A DNA stretch of 64,000 nucleotides from Dipteronia dyeriana (taxonomy: Eukaryota > Streptophyta > Magnoliopsida > Sapindales > Sapindaceae): NCBI GenBank assembly GCA_032871835.1, contig CM065297.1, positions 70,915,253 to 70,979,252 on the forward strand, in the 5' to 3' direction. Both the position numbers and the translations under genes were made by a program. This document shows positions 1 through 10,997 of this stretch, in pieces; the first letter of the stretch is position 1, and every line of letters starts with the position of its first letter. The notes below the pieces were generated by a model, which saw nothing but the letters and a program-made list of their open reading frames with translations, made no database searches and was not told where the DNA came from.

Positions 1-134
1 AAGAGTTGATGAAGATTAGTTATAGGAATCTTACTCATCGTAATGTGAGGGAGTGATTTTGTGACCTATCTTCATTTTTATATTTATAGAAAATGTATAG
101 GTGTTTTGACATGGAATTTCCCAAAAGGGGAGAT
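1..134 (+). mobile_element. 3' end of internal region of a plus-strand Sirevirus-like Copia element, with polypurine tract
   Basis: Non-coding 3' tail of a Copia element whose body lies outside the window to the left. It ends in a polypurine tract at 123-134 (AAAAGGGGAGAT), immediately followed by the LTR start TGTTAGG at 135. The same arrangement (in reverse) is seen at the 3' LTR of the complete element at 35967-46277. No reading frame is seen here. Confidence 0.75.
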
Positions 135-861
135 TGTTAGGTTTTAGATTGTGTTGGCATTAGTTCCATATCAAAATGATGTTTACTTGTAATGATTTAG
201 TTGTTTAGATTCATGATGATTCAAGCTTCAAAGAAGAATGAACAACAAGTCAAAGCAAGTTCAAAGTCTTCAAAGAGAAAGGATGCAATATGGTTCTACA
301 AAGGTATACTAAGACCTTATCTTTCTCTTACAAGGCTTAGGCACACACATACAATTCATTCATATATGTCCCTGCATCGTTGTACACCATTATAACACAT
401 TCACACACTTGAAGATGAATGCTCATGCATTGGTATGGAAATAACATGTTTTGGAAAATGCATGATTGGAGACTATCTCTATGTAGTTTACATTCTAGTG
501 TGACTTGTGTTTTTATGTGCATATGTGGGTATAACATGGATATTGAACTTGAATTTAGTCTTAAATCATTCTTGATTGAGTTCCGGTCATTTCAGTTACT
601 CATACTATTGATTTCAAGTTCTAAGTCAAAAGATACTACACTTTCAACTCATGTTGCATATATTGTCTTCGTATTCGTATATCAAGTCAAATTATTATTT
701 TATGGATTGAGTATCATATATTTCTATATCGTGAGAGAGTTATGGTTTGTAATCCATAAACGGATTCTAATTCCGAGCTTGGAGGCCGGAGAACGGTCTA
801 AGAATGCGAGAGGAGTGAAAGAGAGTTGCACCTTGGCCAAAGGCCAACAAGAGGTGCAAGC

Positions 862-931
862 CCGAGATGGCGCGTGGCCATCTCGGCTGCAACTCCTTGC
901 GGCCCCGAGATGCCCACATACCATCTCGGGG
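862..931. promoter_or_regulatory. Pair of palindromes in Sirevirus-like LTR
   Basis: Two adjacent inverted repeats share the arm CCGAGATG / CATCTCGG. The first spans 862-886, the second 903-931. A TATA-like TTTATATTCG follows near 987. The same pair recurs in reverse orientation near 37380-37445 and 45400-45475, and one of the pair is the site hit by the solo LTR at 30277. Position ahead of a TATA-like element suggests a promoter element; that role is inferred. Confidence 0.5.
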
Positions 932-1327
932 AAGAAATAACAAAGGAGGGCAATTCGGTCATTCTTGCTTCATTCTTTCCCTCTCCTTTATATTCGTTTC
1001 CCTCTTGCATTTCATTCGAAGAAGAAATTTAAAACTTGTGTGCAGAAATTTTCTCTCTACATTTTCTCATCTTTCAAGCACCATAACTTCTTCATTTGAA
1101 CTCTTTTTTGAGTGATTCAAAGTTAAGAGTGTTATTCTATTCATCCTCCATCTTTTCTCTGAAGGTTTGAGTGAGTTTTATTGCTGTTTTTTGAGTCCAA
1201 ACTCACAAAAACGGGACTGCACCAAAATCAACTATGGTATTGATTTTCTCTCAAAGTTTTTTTTAAAACTTGGTCAATTGCCTTGGGTTTCCTTCTTCAA
1301 CATATATATGTGTATTGTGAGTGTTTT

Positions 1328-3159
1328 GATCTACCGGGCTTGCCTTTTCACCCTTAGTTATGCTAGACCGGGGAATCAGTTGGAGTAGTACCCCCTTTGG
1401 CAATGCTTGTCCCCCGGTCATGGCAATTTTGCTTGGACAACAACCCGGTGGCTCTGCTCACTGGGAACCTGTTCCATTTTCCCTCTTTTAAAACTTGCCA
1501 TGGTTTTCTAGAACTTTCTGAGGTACGCCCCCATGTTCTCACCCTTGGCTTGGTACTGCCCAGTTACTTGTTTGACCACCAGTAGCAAGTCACTTCTAAT
1601 AAGGAGGAAATCTACACAAAGTTCTTTGGCCTCCTTTATTTCTGTTAACAAAGCTTCATACTCTGGTTCGTTGTTGGTGGTGCTAAATTCAATCCAGAAG
1701 CAATGGCACAATTCGACTCCATCAGGATAGGTTAAGACAATCCCTACTCCATTATCTGCCTGGTTCGTTGCTCCATTTGTATAAAGTATCCAGATTTCAT
1801 GATCGGTGAGCCATTCTAAGGATTATAAAAAGGAGCTAAGTTTTAGCTTACGGTGGCTTCCGGATTAGATGTCATACTGAATTCTGCCATGAAATAGGCC
1901 AGGGCTTGAGCTATGATAGCGGTTCTTGCCATGTATTTGATATCATATTGGGTGAGCTCTAAAGTCCACAAGACCAATCTTCCCAATACATCAGGCCTTT
2001 AAAGGAAATGCCTCAACAGTTGATCTATGACCACCACAATGGCATGTGCTTGGAAATAGTGTTGGAGCTTCCTAATTATGGTCACAAGTGCATACACGAT
2101 CTTCTCCAAGAGTGTGTAGTACTTTTCAGACTTGGTCAAGGCACTGCTCACATCATCGATAGGTCTCTGGACTCCATCCCCAAATTCCTTTACTAAGGCT
2201 TCGCTAATGGCGGTCCTAGATATAGCCAAATATAGTTACAACTCTTCTCATATCGTAGGCTTCATTAGTAACAAAGGGCTAGCTAGATTACCTTTCAAGG
2301 ACTAGAAGGTCTGCTCACTTTTCTTGTTCCATTTTATCGTCTTTCCCTACTTAATAACTTTAAACAAAGGAATACACTTATATGTGCACCACAATATAAA
2401 GCAATTCAGAGTTGTTACCCCGCCAGTTAGCCTCTATACCTGTTCGAGAGTGGTAGGAGATTCGAGGTCCAAGATGGCCTTGATCTTCTTAAGGTTAGCC
2501 TCAATCCCTCTTTCATGCAAGATAAACACAAGGAATTTCCTTGTTGCTACTCTAAATGCGCACTTAGTGGGGATAAGCCGCATTTGGTTCTTCCTGATCA
2601 CCTGATAGGTTTGGTGTAGATGATTATGGTGTTTGCCCGCCACTTGAGATTTGGTGGTCATGTCATCTATGTACACTTCCATGGTTCTTTCTATCTGCTC
2701 TTTGAATAACTCGTTCACCAATCGTTGGTAGGTGGCACCTACATTCTTAAGACCAAACGGCAATACCTTGTAGCAGTAGAGGCCTTGTCCGATGATAAAA
2801 CCAGTCTTATCTTGGTTAGAGGGGTGCATCATGATCTGGTTGTACCCTAAAAAAGCATCCATAAAACTCAAAGTTTGTTCTCAGTGGTGGAGTCAACTAG
2901 CTGGCCTATCTTGGCTATGGGGAAGCTGTCTTTTGGGAAAGCTCGATTGAGGTCTGTATAATCCAAGCATATGCTTTCCCATTTGCATTTATTACCATGA
3001 CCACATTGGCTATCCATTCCGAGTATCTAGATTCCCTGATGAATTTGGCCTTTAGGAGCTTGTCCACCTCTTCTTGTACCGTAACATTTTGTTCAAGGTT
3101 GAAATGTCTTCTTTTCTACTTGACTGGTTTGAATATAGCATCCACCGCTAACTTGTAAA
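1328..3159 (-). pseudogene. GYP-A pol fragment (RT and two RNase H domains), decayed copy
   Basis: Read on the minus strand, 2434-2871 encodes an RT core: SFMDAFLGYNQI, then PFGLKNVGATYQRLVN and the catalytic YIDDM. About 1999-2229 gives the RT-attached RNase H region (RPIDDVSSALTKSEKYYTLL, then YFQAHAIVVVIDQLLR). 1508-1711 gives a second RNase H region (TTNNEPEYEALLTE). Stops and frame breaks separate the pieces. The domain order and double RNase H point to the Tat branch of Ty3/Gypsy. The segment is cut off at 1328 and has no integrase. Most breaks are shared with the copy at 22363-24194, so decay largely preceded duplication. Confidence 0.8.
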
Positions 3160-4427
3160 TGTTGGGATTATGCTCAATAGCAAGAGTGTAATAATGTATT
3201 TGAAAATCTTTTCACATTAATAAAGTGATTTCTAGTTTAACAAATCTTATAGCATTTATAGTTTAATTATTATAATTGTCAAAAGTAAATAATCATAAGG
3301 TCGAAAGACTATGAGAAAAGAAGAATTGTTCATACATCTGGATATGTATGAGGTAGACACAATTCTTTAGTTAGTCTTGAATAATATTCATAACTTAAGA
3401 TAAAGGTTGGGCACCTTTATCTTATCAAAGTTGTAGATTCTTTTTCTAGAATTTGAGTGGGATCAAATGTGTTATGATGAGTCTAAAATTATCAAAGTGT
3501 GGTGTCTTTAGGTAAAATAATCTGGTGCACTAGGTGCACTGAATTGGATTACAGTGAAATACTTTATCTAGAATCGTTAATGGATAAAAGTTTTAACTTG
3601 AAGACAATCGGAGAGTCTATCTCAATCCTGAGATAAATAATGGACTTATGGCTGCAAGTGTTATCATTTGAGCTACCAATGAATACGATTATATAGCATA
3701 GTCTATCATCGATGGTTTGGTGGTATTTATTTGTTAATTGATAGAGGACTTCATTTATAGATATGGACATCGTGGCTCCATTTATTTAATGAGAGTAGAA
3801 TATCATCATATGGATGCTTTGAGGTACTGGATATTAAATCTTAATGTTAAGTTTTCAATAGTGTCTAATGAAATATGGCTTCTGGACAAGTCAAAATTTC
3901 TAAGTTCAAAATGTGGTCATATGAGTTAATATGGTAACTTGGACAGCTATAGGTGGTTTATGAGCTCTTGGCGGTTACTGGTATTCTTCACGAGGATACA
4001 CTTTCTCAATTAGAATTGTCTAGGGCATAAATGAGCAATATTAACTTAATCTAACTTTATTTAAGAGTTCAATTTTAGTTCTTTAGTGGAATGAACTAAA
4101 ATTAATAGATTTGACCTAAGTGAATAATTTGTTGATTGTGATTAGGTTATGTCTATTGGAGCTTAAATTTAGATGGCCTACAAGATCCCCAATTCTTACA
4201 AACTTGCATGGATCACTTGATATATTCTACCAGACAAATTTATGGGTCTATCTAGAATTGTATTAAGGCATGTGGACTTGATTCTTTTAGTAATAATGGG
4301 TTTAGTTCACATGTGAACTTTTTATTTAAGTCCGATGGATTTAATTAAATAGGAAAAACAATATTTGGCCCATATATATAGGCTTGGACGGCAAGGGACT
4401 ATTTATTAGTCTTATATATTGCTTTTT
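3160..4427 (+). repeat. Truncated LTR-B (5' part of LTR)
   Basis: Starts TGTTGGGATTATGCTC at the same site as the complete solo LTR-B at 24195 and follows it to 4427, where it stops mid-LTR. About 1.27 kb of the 2.24 kb LTR is present. It came with the 3.1 kb block rather than by its own insertion. Confidence 0.85.
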
Positions 4428-5004
4428 AAAGCTATGTTGATTTTTAATTGAAATCTTACATGTTGAGTTAGGTTTTGATTTTGCCTATGTTTTCACATGT
4501 TTGGGATTGTATTGTGCTAGCTTTGATTGTAGGACTATTTGATGATCTTTGATTGATTGGTTTTGTGAAAAAATAGTTCCTCACATGTATTAGGCTCTCT
4601 TGGCCAATTTCTCACAATGATACATATGCTTATGTTCTTTTGAAATATTCATGTGTTTTTGTTAAATCTATGTATAGGAATATGCTCTAGAACTTTAGCT
4701 TAAATCTAAATGACTTTGTCATATGATTTTAGAATGTTTTTGGTTTATGTGATTTAAACTTGATTATATGATTAATTGAACAAATATTGTGATTCAAGTT
4801 TTAGATCTATGCATGTATCTAGGTTGTAATTAATGTTGAACATATCTTACATGATCTAGATGGATTAAATATGCATGATTGACTAGACTACATTTGATTT
4901 GTGCATTCATGCTCATGTCTAGTAGTTTCCATAGGATGTGTTGATCATAACATTCTATGTTGCATGCTTGTTTGCGTTTTGCATTCATGATCACCTAGAT
5001 GCCT

Positions 5005-5350
5005 TGTGAGGAGGAAGTCTTGACAATAGGTGTGAGACCTATGTTGTTGAGCAAGAAAGTCTTGGAAAGAGGTGTGAGACCTATGTTGTTGAGCAAGAAA
5101 TTCTTGGAAAGAGGTGTGAGACCTTGGATTGTCAAGCAAGGAAGTCTTGGCTAGAGTCGAGAGGACTCGAATAATCGAGCAAGAAGTCTTGCCTAGGGTC
5201 GTGAGGATCTGGAAGGGTGAGCGAGGAAATCTTGACTAGAGTCGGAAGGACTCGGATAGTTGAGCAAGAAGTCTTGCCTTGGGTTGTGAACATCCGGTAA
5301 GGTGAGCGAGGAAGTCTTGACAAGAGGTGTGAGGCCTCGGATTGTTGAGC
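5005..5350 (+). repeat. Tandem array of ~50 bp units in the Sirevirus-like LTR
   Basis: About seven degenerate units are built on GAGCAAGAAGTCTTG followed by AGAGGTGTGAGACC or a TCGGAAGGACTCGG variant. The equivalent array in reverse orientation is at about 36345-36545 and 44410-44600. Unit number differs between LTR copies. It is non-coding; the short frames through it are by-products of the repeat. Confidence 0.8.
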
Positions 5351-5804
5351 ATGAGGGCGACATCTTCATGAGTAGGATAGGAGGGTAGTTTCTAGGTGAA
5401 GGGGTCACTTGAAATATTGTACTTGTCTTATCTACTAGTGGATTTTGTTTGCCGGTGGTTGCTAACCCGTGGATTTTTCCTTTTCGGAGGTTTACCACGT
5501 TATATCTTGTGTCAACTTTTCTCTATCCCTATCTCTCTTATATTTGTATTTGTTATTTGAATACTATGGATAGAACTAATTATGTAAGTTGACTTCTTTT
5601 CTATGATATAGATTGTGTATGTGTTACCACTACTTGTTTGTATTACACTTTACTTGTTTTATATATTGATTAAGTGTCTTTAATTGATATATATATTATG
5701 ATACAAGCAATCTAGGGGACTAACTTTTGTTCGTTTCTAAGGGAGTCGAAAAAAGGTGTCTAACCTATTCACTCCCCCCTCCCTCTTTAGGTTAGACTTG
5801 AGCA

Positions 5805-6470
5805 TATAACCGTGTTTGTATTTTCATTTATTGCTTCAGCCTGCCCGTTTGTTTGAGGATGGGCAGGTGTGGAATAGTAATTTGCAATTTGGTACTCTTT
5901 GCACAGCTGTCTGAATTTCAAGTTATCGAACTTGATGCCATTATTAGTGATGATAATGTTTGGGACTCCAAACCTGTAGAGTATATTCTTTTTCATGAAA
6001 TTTGTGGTATTTGCTTATGTGATGTGCACTAAAGCTTCTGCTTCTGCCCACTTCGAGAAATAGTGAATGACTATTATTGCATACTTCGCTCCACCCCTGT
6101 CCCAGCTGGCATTGGTCCGATTAAATCTAAACCCCACATGGCGAATTGCCATGGGGATGTGAGGTTTCTAAGTTGTTCAGGGGGTTGTCGGATATCATTA
6201 GCAATCCTTTGGCAAGTATTGCAACTCTCCGAACATTGTTGTAAATTTGAGAGTAAAGTTGGCCAATAATAACCTTACATGAGTACCTTGTGTGCTAAAC
6301 TTTTACTCCCGGTATGGTTTTCACAAACTCCCCCATGGATTTCCTATAATATCTGACATGCATCTTCCTTAGACACACATCTTTGAAGTGTTCGGGAAAA
6401 CCCCCTTCTGTATAGTGCTCCTCCGACCAATGTGTACCTTGTTGATCAATACCTGATATGTTTTGCTTGT
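5805..6470 (-). pseudogene. GYP-E integrase, N-terminal and catalytic core, truncated
   Basis: Minus-strand reading gives a zinc-binding tail with C..SC..CQ near 6230, then SPWQFAMWG.DLIGP (first catalytic Asp) and YFSKWAEAEAL near 6060-6150. Further on is FGVPNIIITNNGIKFD (5900-5990), then HPQTNGQAEA near 5830-5860 with the catalytic Glu. The second catalytic Asp is replaced by Asn (NNG rather than DNG). Frame breaks lie in the zinc-binding part and a stop interrupts the core. The gene is cut at 5805 by the Copia LTR. Integrases of this family join element DNA to the chromosome; this one cannot. Confidence 0.82.
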
Positions 6471-6559
6471 AGGGGATCTTCCGGGAGCACGCCTTTTTCT
6501 AGGAACCTTCTCAGCTGGGTCATCCAACCGTCTGACGGTGTTCGGATTTCTAAAATTTC

Positions 6560-7082
6560 ATAGTTTTTGGCTCGGTTGTGCTCGGTTTGAGGAGATGTGC
6601 AAACATAATAGTTTTTGGCCTGATTATGGTTTTTGTTGATGCTAGTTTGGACAAAGCATCTGCCTTTTCAATCTTCTCCCTGGGATCTGGGCAATCCTAT
6701 ATTCTTAGAATTTTTGGGAGAGCTTTCTTACAATGTCATGATAAGCTATCATGTCTTCATCCCTAGCTTGGTATTCGTCCAGGACTTGGTTGACAACTAC
6801 TTATGAATCGCTAAATATCTCAACTTCATCGGCCCTGAGAGCTATGCAGACTCTGAGTCCAGCTAGTAATGCCTCATACTCGGCTCGATTATTGGTTACT
6901 TTGAAGTCAAACCTCATGGCACATTCGACATCATCTCCTTCTGGAGTGCATACTACGATCTCTGCCCCGCTGCCGTAAGCGTTTGAAGAGCTATCAACAT
7001 ACAATTTCCATGGGAAATTTTTTCCCAACATCTTTTTTGCTTCCACGTTTGGCTCTATGAACTCTGCTATAAAATTTTCCAC
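6560..7082 (-). pseudogene. GYP-E second RNase H domain
   Basis: On the minus strand, WKLYVDSSSNAYGSGAE leads into TNNRAEYEALLAGLR and VEIFSDS, the three acidic positions of an RNase H fold. A stop follows directly after SDS, and the tail (VVVNQVLDEYQARDEDM, then a region ending in DALSKLAS in another frame) runs to about 6600. The usual Gly after the first Asp (DGS) is Ser. A second RNase H between RT and integrase is a mark of Tat-type Gypsy elements. Confidence 0.78.
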
Positions 7083-7162
7083 TGCTAGCCCTTTGAGGGA
7101 TGTCCTGGGGACGTAGTGGATATCGAATTCACTTAGCCCGATTGCCTATTTGGTTCATCTTC

Positions 7163-8498
7163 CTAAAATCTCTGGCTTCTACAACAAAAAAAAATCAATG
7201 GGCAGTCAGTGAAAACCTGGATTGTATGAGCCTGAAAGTATGGCCTTAGCTTCCTTACCACTAAAACCAATGCTAGGGCTATTTTTTCTTCCCGTGAATA
7301 CCTGGTGTAGGCGGGTAAAAGTACCTTGCTGGTATAATACACTGGCTTCTGTACTCCATCTTCTGTTCTGATTAGGACTGAACTTGCTGCTAGTTCTATA
7401 ATTGATAAGTATAAATGGAGTATCTCTCCCATTTGTGGTTTCGAAAGGATGGGGGCAAGTACTCTTTAATTTTTAAGAATGCCTGCTCGCACTCTTCGTT
7501 CCATTCGAGTCCTTTTCCTTTTTTAATTACTTTGAAAAAAGAGGTGCATCTATCTGTGGCCTTTGAGATGAATCTACCTAAGGAAGCTAAGCATCCTGTA
7601 AGGCGCTGTACTTCTTTTAGTGTCCTTGGTGAAGTCATTTTCTTCAGGGCTTGGATTTTTTCAGGATTGACTTCGATTCCCCTTTGGTGAACTTGGAAAC
7701 CCAAGAACCTTCCTGAAGGAACTCTGAATAAACACTTGTTCAGATTCAGCTTCATTTGGTATCTCCTTAAAACATCAAATGTCTCTCGCAGGTCTGAAGT
7801 ATGCTTGTCTACCGAGATTATTTTGGTCAGCATGTCATCAATGTATACTTCCATGTTTCTTCCTATTTGTCGTGCGCAGATTCGGTTGACCAGCCTTTGA
7901 TATGTTACCCCTGCATTTCTTAATCCGAAGGGCATCACTGTGTAAAAGTACAAGCCTGATCGGTTGTGAACGCTGTTTTTTCTTCGTCTGCCTTGTTCAT
8001 CCTGATTTGGTTATATCCCGAGTAGGCGTCCATGAAACTGAGCAATTATTGGCCTGATGTAGCATCCACCAGTTGTTCTATCCTTGGGAGTGGAAAACTG
8101 TCTTTTGGGCATGCTCTGTTCAAATCTGTGAAGTCTACGCACATTCTTCATAGTCCATTTTTTTTTTGGACGAGGTTTTGGACGAAGACTACATTAGCCA
8201 CCCATTGAGAGTAGTTGATCTCTCTAATCGACCCTACTGCGAGTAGCTTTTTTACTTCCTGTATGATTGCCTGACTTCTCTCGAGATTGAATAACCTTCT
8301 CTTCTGTATCACTGGTTTTGCATTCAGGTCTACTGCAAGATGATGAGATATTATTCGGCCATCTATCCCGACCATGTCTTCATGACTCCAGGCGAACACA
8401 TCCTTGTATTCTTTAAGCAAAACAGTGAGGCTTTGTTTGACTTTTCCTTCCAAATTGACCCCGATCTTGACCTTCTTATTTGGCTCATCTTCTTCCAA
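7163..8498 (-). pseudogene. GYP-E reverse transcriptase and attached RNase H
   Basis: The minus strand shows the pre-RT region KEYKDVFAWSHEDM and HHLAVDLNAKPV (8290-8420), then SQWVANVVFV near 8210, and DFTDLNRACPKDSFPLP near 8090-8130 after a stop. The core follows: FMDAYSGYNQI near 8020, PFGLRNAGVTYQRLVN and the catalytic YIDDM near 7830. The thumb region is FRVPSGRFLGFQVHQRGIE, and the attached RNase H is near 7190-7430 (KPVYYTSKVLLPAYTRYS, YFQAHTIQVFTD). At least one stop and two frame changes break it. It would copy RNA to DNA in the particle if intact. Confidence 0.85.
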
Positions 8499-8599
8499 GA
8501 TAATTTCTTCGACCGGTTCATTTTTGGACTCATTCGACTCTTCCCTTGGATTAAATTCGAATGACAGTGACTCTTTGTTCTGACTCGGCTGCGTTATAG

Positions 8600-9161
8600 T
8601 TCATACCTGTTCACCATCATTTTTGTCTTTGTACACTGACTGGTTAGCTCTTCGGGCCACCTCTTGGGATCCTTTAACTACACTGACCCCCTGTTCGGTC
8701 GGGAACTTGATCATCAATGCATAAGTGGTTGTTACGGCCTTAGTTTTATTTAAGAATGGTCATCCCAACAACGCATTATACGGCCAATTGTCTAAGTCTA
8801 CCACCACGAAGTCGAGTAGTACAGTTCTCTGACAAGGTGCCACTCCAATCTTTACGGGTAGCTTTACCATTCCGAGTGACCTGACCTCAATTCCTCCGAA
8901 TCCTCTTAGTGGAGTATGGAATGGTTGTAGATCCTTTCGATCCAACCTGAGTTGATCGTAGACGGCTACATTGAGAATATCTGCCAGGATTCTCCTGACT
9001 TCCCGGTGACCAAGCCGGGCACTTATGACCAGGGCTTTATTTGGCAGAACATCGACCCCATGTGAGTCTGATTCTGTGAATATTATTAGGTCACATCCTT
9101 CCTTTACCCTTTTCAGGTCTGGCTCGAGCGAGTTCACATCAAAGTTATGTCTTGCCTCCAC
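8600..9161 (-). pseudogene. GYP-E aspartic protease region
   Basis: The minus-strand frame 9161-8760 contains LGHREVRRILADILNVAVYD, then LQPFHTPLRGFGGIEVR, LPVKIGV and FVVVDLDNWPYNALLG. This is the usual flap and C-terminal layout of Tat-type retropepsins. The active-site triad D-T/S-G is not present; ADIL stands at that position, so the enzyme is inactive. A stop after ALLG separates it from the linker to RT. It lies directly downstream of gag. Confidence 0.75.
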
Positions 9162-9269
9162 TGCTTCTCTGATTTCCTACGTTCGCTCTCGGTTACTTCT
9201 CCCAATGGATGGTCCTCCAAAGATTGTTTGTATTACTTCATTGGTCTCTAGTTTTGCCCTTTTATTTCG

Positions 9270-10951
9270 ACCAGAAATGTGATCAACCCTGATCTCTTTC
9301 TTTGTTTCTGGCTTCTCATCCCTGTTTAGGATTACATCCTGAAGATGTCCCTCCCGAATAAGGGTTTCTATGTAATCTCTAAGTTGGTAACATTTGGAAG
9401 TCTTACGACCGGTTTCCTTGTGGAATCTGCAGTATTTGGTTGTATCTCACCGAACAAACTGTGACTGTCGGCGTGGCTCTTCTACCAGGTTTTTCTCTTC
9501 TTGTATGGCCAGGATTTCCTCCTGCTTTTTCCTAAGAGGGGTATAGTTGGCATATCTACCTCGGAACTTCTCCGTGGTCTGTTCGGCATTACGCCCGTTT
9601 CCCCTGTCCTTACTTTTTTCTTTGTTGTTTTTCTTTCTGTTTTCCCTTTTGGTTCTGCACCTTAGACTCAGCGTCCTTGTCGGGTCTTCCTCCATGCATA
9701 TAGCATCCTCCCGTGGCTAATTCTTCTTCTTCGACTAGTGAATATCCTCCTGTCATGTCCATCATATCTGAATATCTGGTTAGACAGGCTCTTTTCAAGT
9801 CAAAAGATAGCCGTCCAATCTGTAGATTGTTGATGAATGCAGCAAGTATCGCTTAGTTGTTTGCACTGCCGATTTCTGATACTACTTGGCCGAATCTCCC
9901 CAGGTATTTTTTCAACGACTCATCTTTTCCTTATTTGATCTGAGAAAGTAAGCCACTGATTTTTTCCAGTGAACCTTGCTCAGAGATTGCCTTGAGAAGC
10001 TCAAGCTTAGTTCATTGAAGCTTCCTATGCTCGATGGGGGCAATCTCCTGAATCATCTCGAGCCCGTGTCTCCTAGAGTTTGTGGAAAGTTGAGGCATAG
10101 TAAGGGATCGCTATGAGCATACTGGGCCTTAGCACTTTTATAACGTCTTACGTGTTCTTTAGGGTCTGTATCCTTCTTGAACTGCTCCATGTGCGGCATC
10201 CTGAACCTTTCTGGGAATGAAGTCCGTGAGATTACCCTAGTTAATGAACTGTCAGAATCTTCGTCAGATAAATCGTTGAACCCATAATGTCTGACCAGTG
10301 TGTCCATCTGACGTCTGTTGTTTTAGACTTCTCGAGTTAGGCTCTGAATTACGACATCTCTGTCTCCCACCGGACTTCCATGATGGTTAAACCGTTGGGT
10401 GATTGTCATTCCTCTCTCCGGCTATTCACTTTAATGTCGAGTCTCACGGGTTGATTCTTGCAGGCGTATGGTTCCGTGATGATGCTTGCGATGGTGCCGA
10501 TTGCTATCTTCTGACAACGACCGATCCCTGTGTCGGTCATGTTTGTGGTGTCTTGCACGGGCTGTCTAATCATTGTTCTGCTTCTGGCGTGGTCGTTTCT
10601 CTTTGGGTGTTTCACGTCCAGCCTGATTAATTGGAGCAGAGTTCCTTTCGGCTTCCGGTGTATTTAGTTCTGGCCACACTACAACTTAACGAAGCCTTAC
10701 AGGTGGGAGGTTAGGAGGTTACGCTTATTCTGTAACAAGTAGATCAACTCCTTACTTTGCTGCGTCTACCACCAACTGTTGCAGCCCCTCGCGAAAGCGT
10801 CATGTTAAGTCTTCGCTGGTCAGAGGGATTTGTTGAATCCCCGCCAGGATGTTGGTTGGTCGGTTGCGGCGAGATCTCGTGAGCTACTGTCAATATGGAC
10901 ATAATCTGGTGATTTTTTGACATCTCCAGGACTGTTTCTGCTTCCCGCCAT
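9270..10951 (-). pseudogene. GYP-E gag
   Basis: The best start is the ATG at 10951, 27 bases inside the primer-binding site (MAGSRNSPGDVKKS). Further on are MDTLVRHYGFNDLSDED and FRMPHMEQFKKDTDPKEHV (10170-10300), then LNFPQTL, matching the retrotransposon gag core. Around 9780-9960 come YLGRFGQVVSEIG and FINNLQIGRLSFDLKRACL. Near 9380-9420 is KYCRFHKETGRKTSKCYQL, a C..H..C nucleic-acid-binding segment, then IQTIFGGPSIGRSNRE. At least four in-frame stops are present. Gag forms the virus-like particle in intact elements. Confidence 0.82.
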
Positions 10952-10977
10952 TACTTTTAATTAAATCGAAGGTTTGG

Positions 10978-10997
10978 CCCCTCCTTCTAGCTCCAAT
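10978..10997 (-). other. GYP-E primer-binding site
   Basis: Minus strand reads TTGGAGCTAGAAGGAGGGG directly after the 5' LTR end ...GTCAGCA. It is nearly the same as the sites of GYP-D (60647-60667, TTGGTGCTAGAAGGAGGGG) and GYP-G (TGGCGCTAGAAGAAGGGG at 63501), so the three families prime from the same kind of tRNA. I do not assign the tRNA. Confidence 0.75.

Larger units (their letters stand above)
1328..4427. repeat. 3.1 kb ectopic copy of 22363-25463 inserted in a Copia LTR
   Basis: This block matches 22363-25463 from GATCTACCGGGCT to GCTTTTTA at about 97% identity by eye. It holds part of GYP-A pol (minus strand) followed by a truncated LTR-B. Both ends fall at arbitrary points inside those elements and Copia LTR sequence resumes on both sides, so it is not a normal transposon insertion. 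Repair-associated copying is the simplest explanation, but this is inference. Confidence 0.8.
135..5804 (+). repeat. 3' LTR of Sirevirus-like Copia element, split by a 3.1 kb insertion
   Basis: The LTR starts TGTTAGG next to the polypurine tract. It consists of 135-1327 and 4428-5804, about 2.57 kb without the insert, against 2.24-2.37 kb for the other copies of this family. Shared landmarks in order are the GAGATGGCGCGTGG palindromes (862-931), the block ending near 5010 that matches 44640-44760 in reverse, a roughly 50 bp tandem array, and a CCACGTTA motif near 5500. The end is placed at 5804 (TTGAGCA) because sequence from 5805 on is Gypsy integrase. The host is therefore the integrase gene of GYP-E. 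The left target-site duplication is outside the window, so the end point is inferred. Confidence 0.72.

Noticed and set aside
1328..4427. Helitron capture
   Set aside because: No TC start, no CTRR end with hairpin, and no insertion between A and T.
7415..7690. Plus-strand frames across 1397-10630, 22432-23640 and 41705-43630
   Set aside because: They are mirror frames of the minus-strand gag-pol genes, which carry the recognisable domains.
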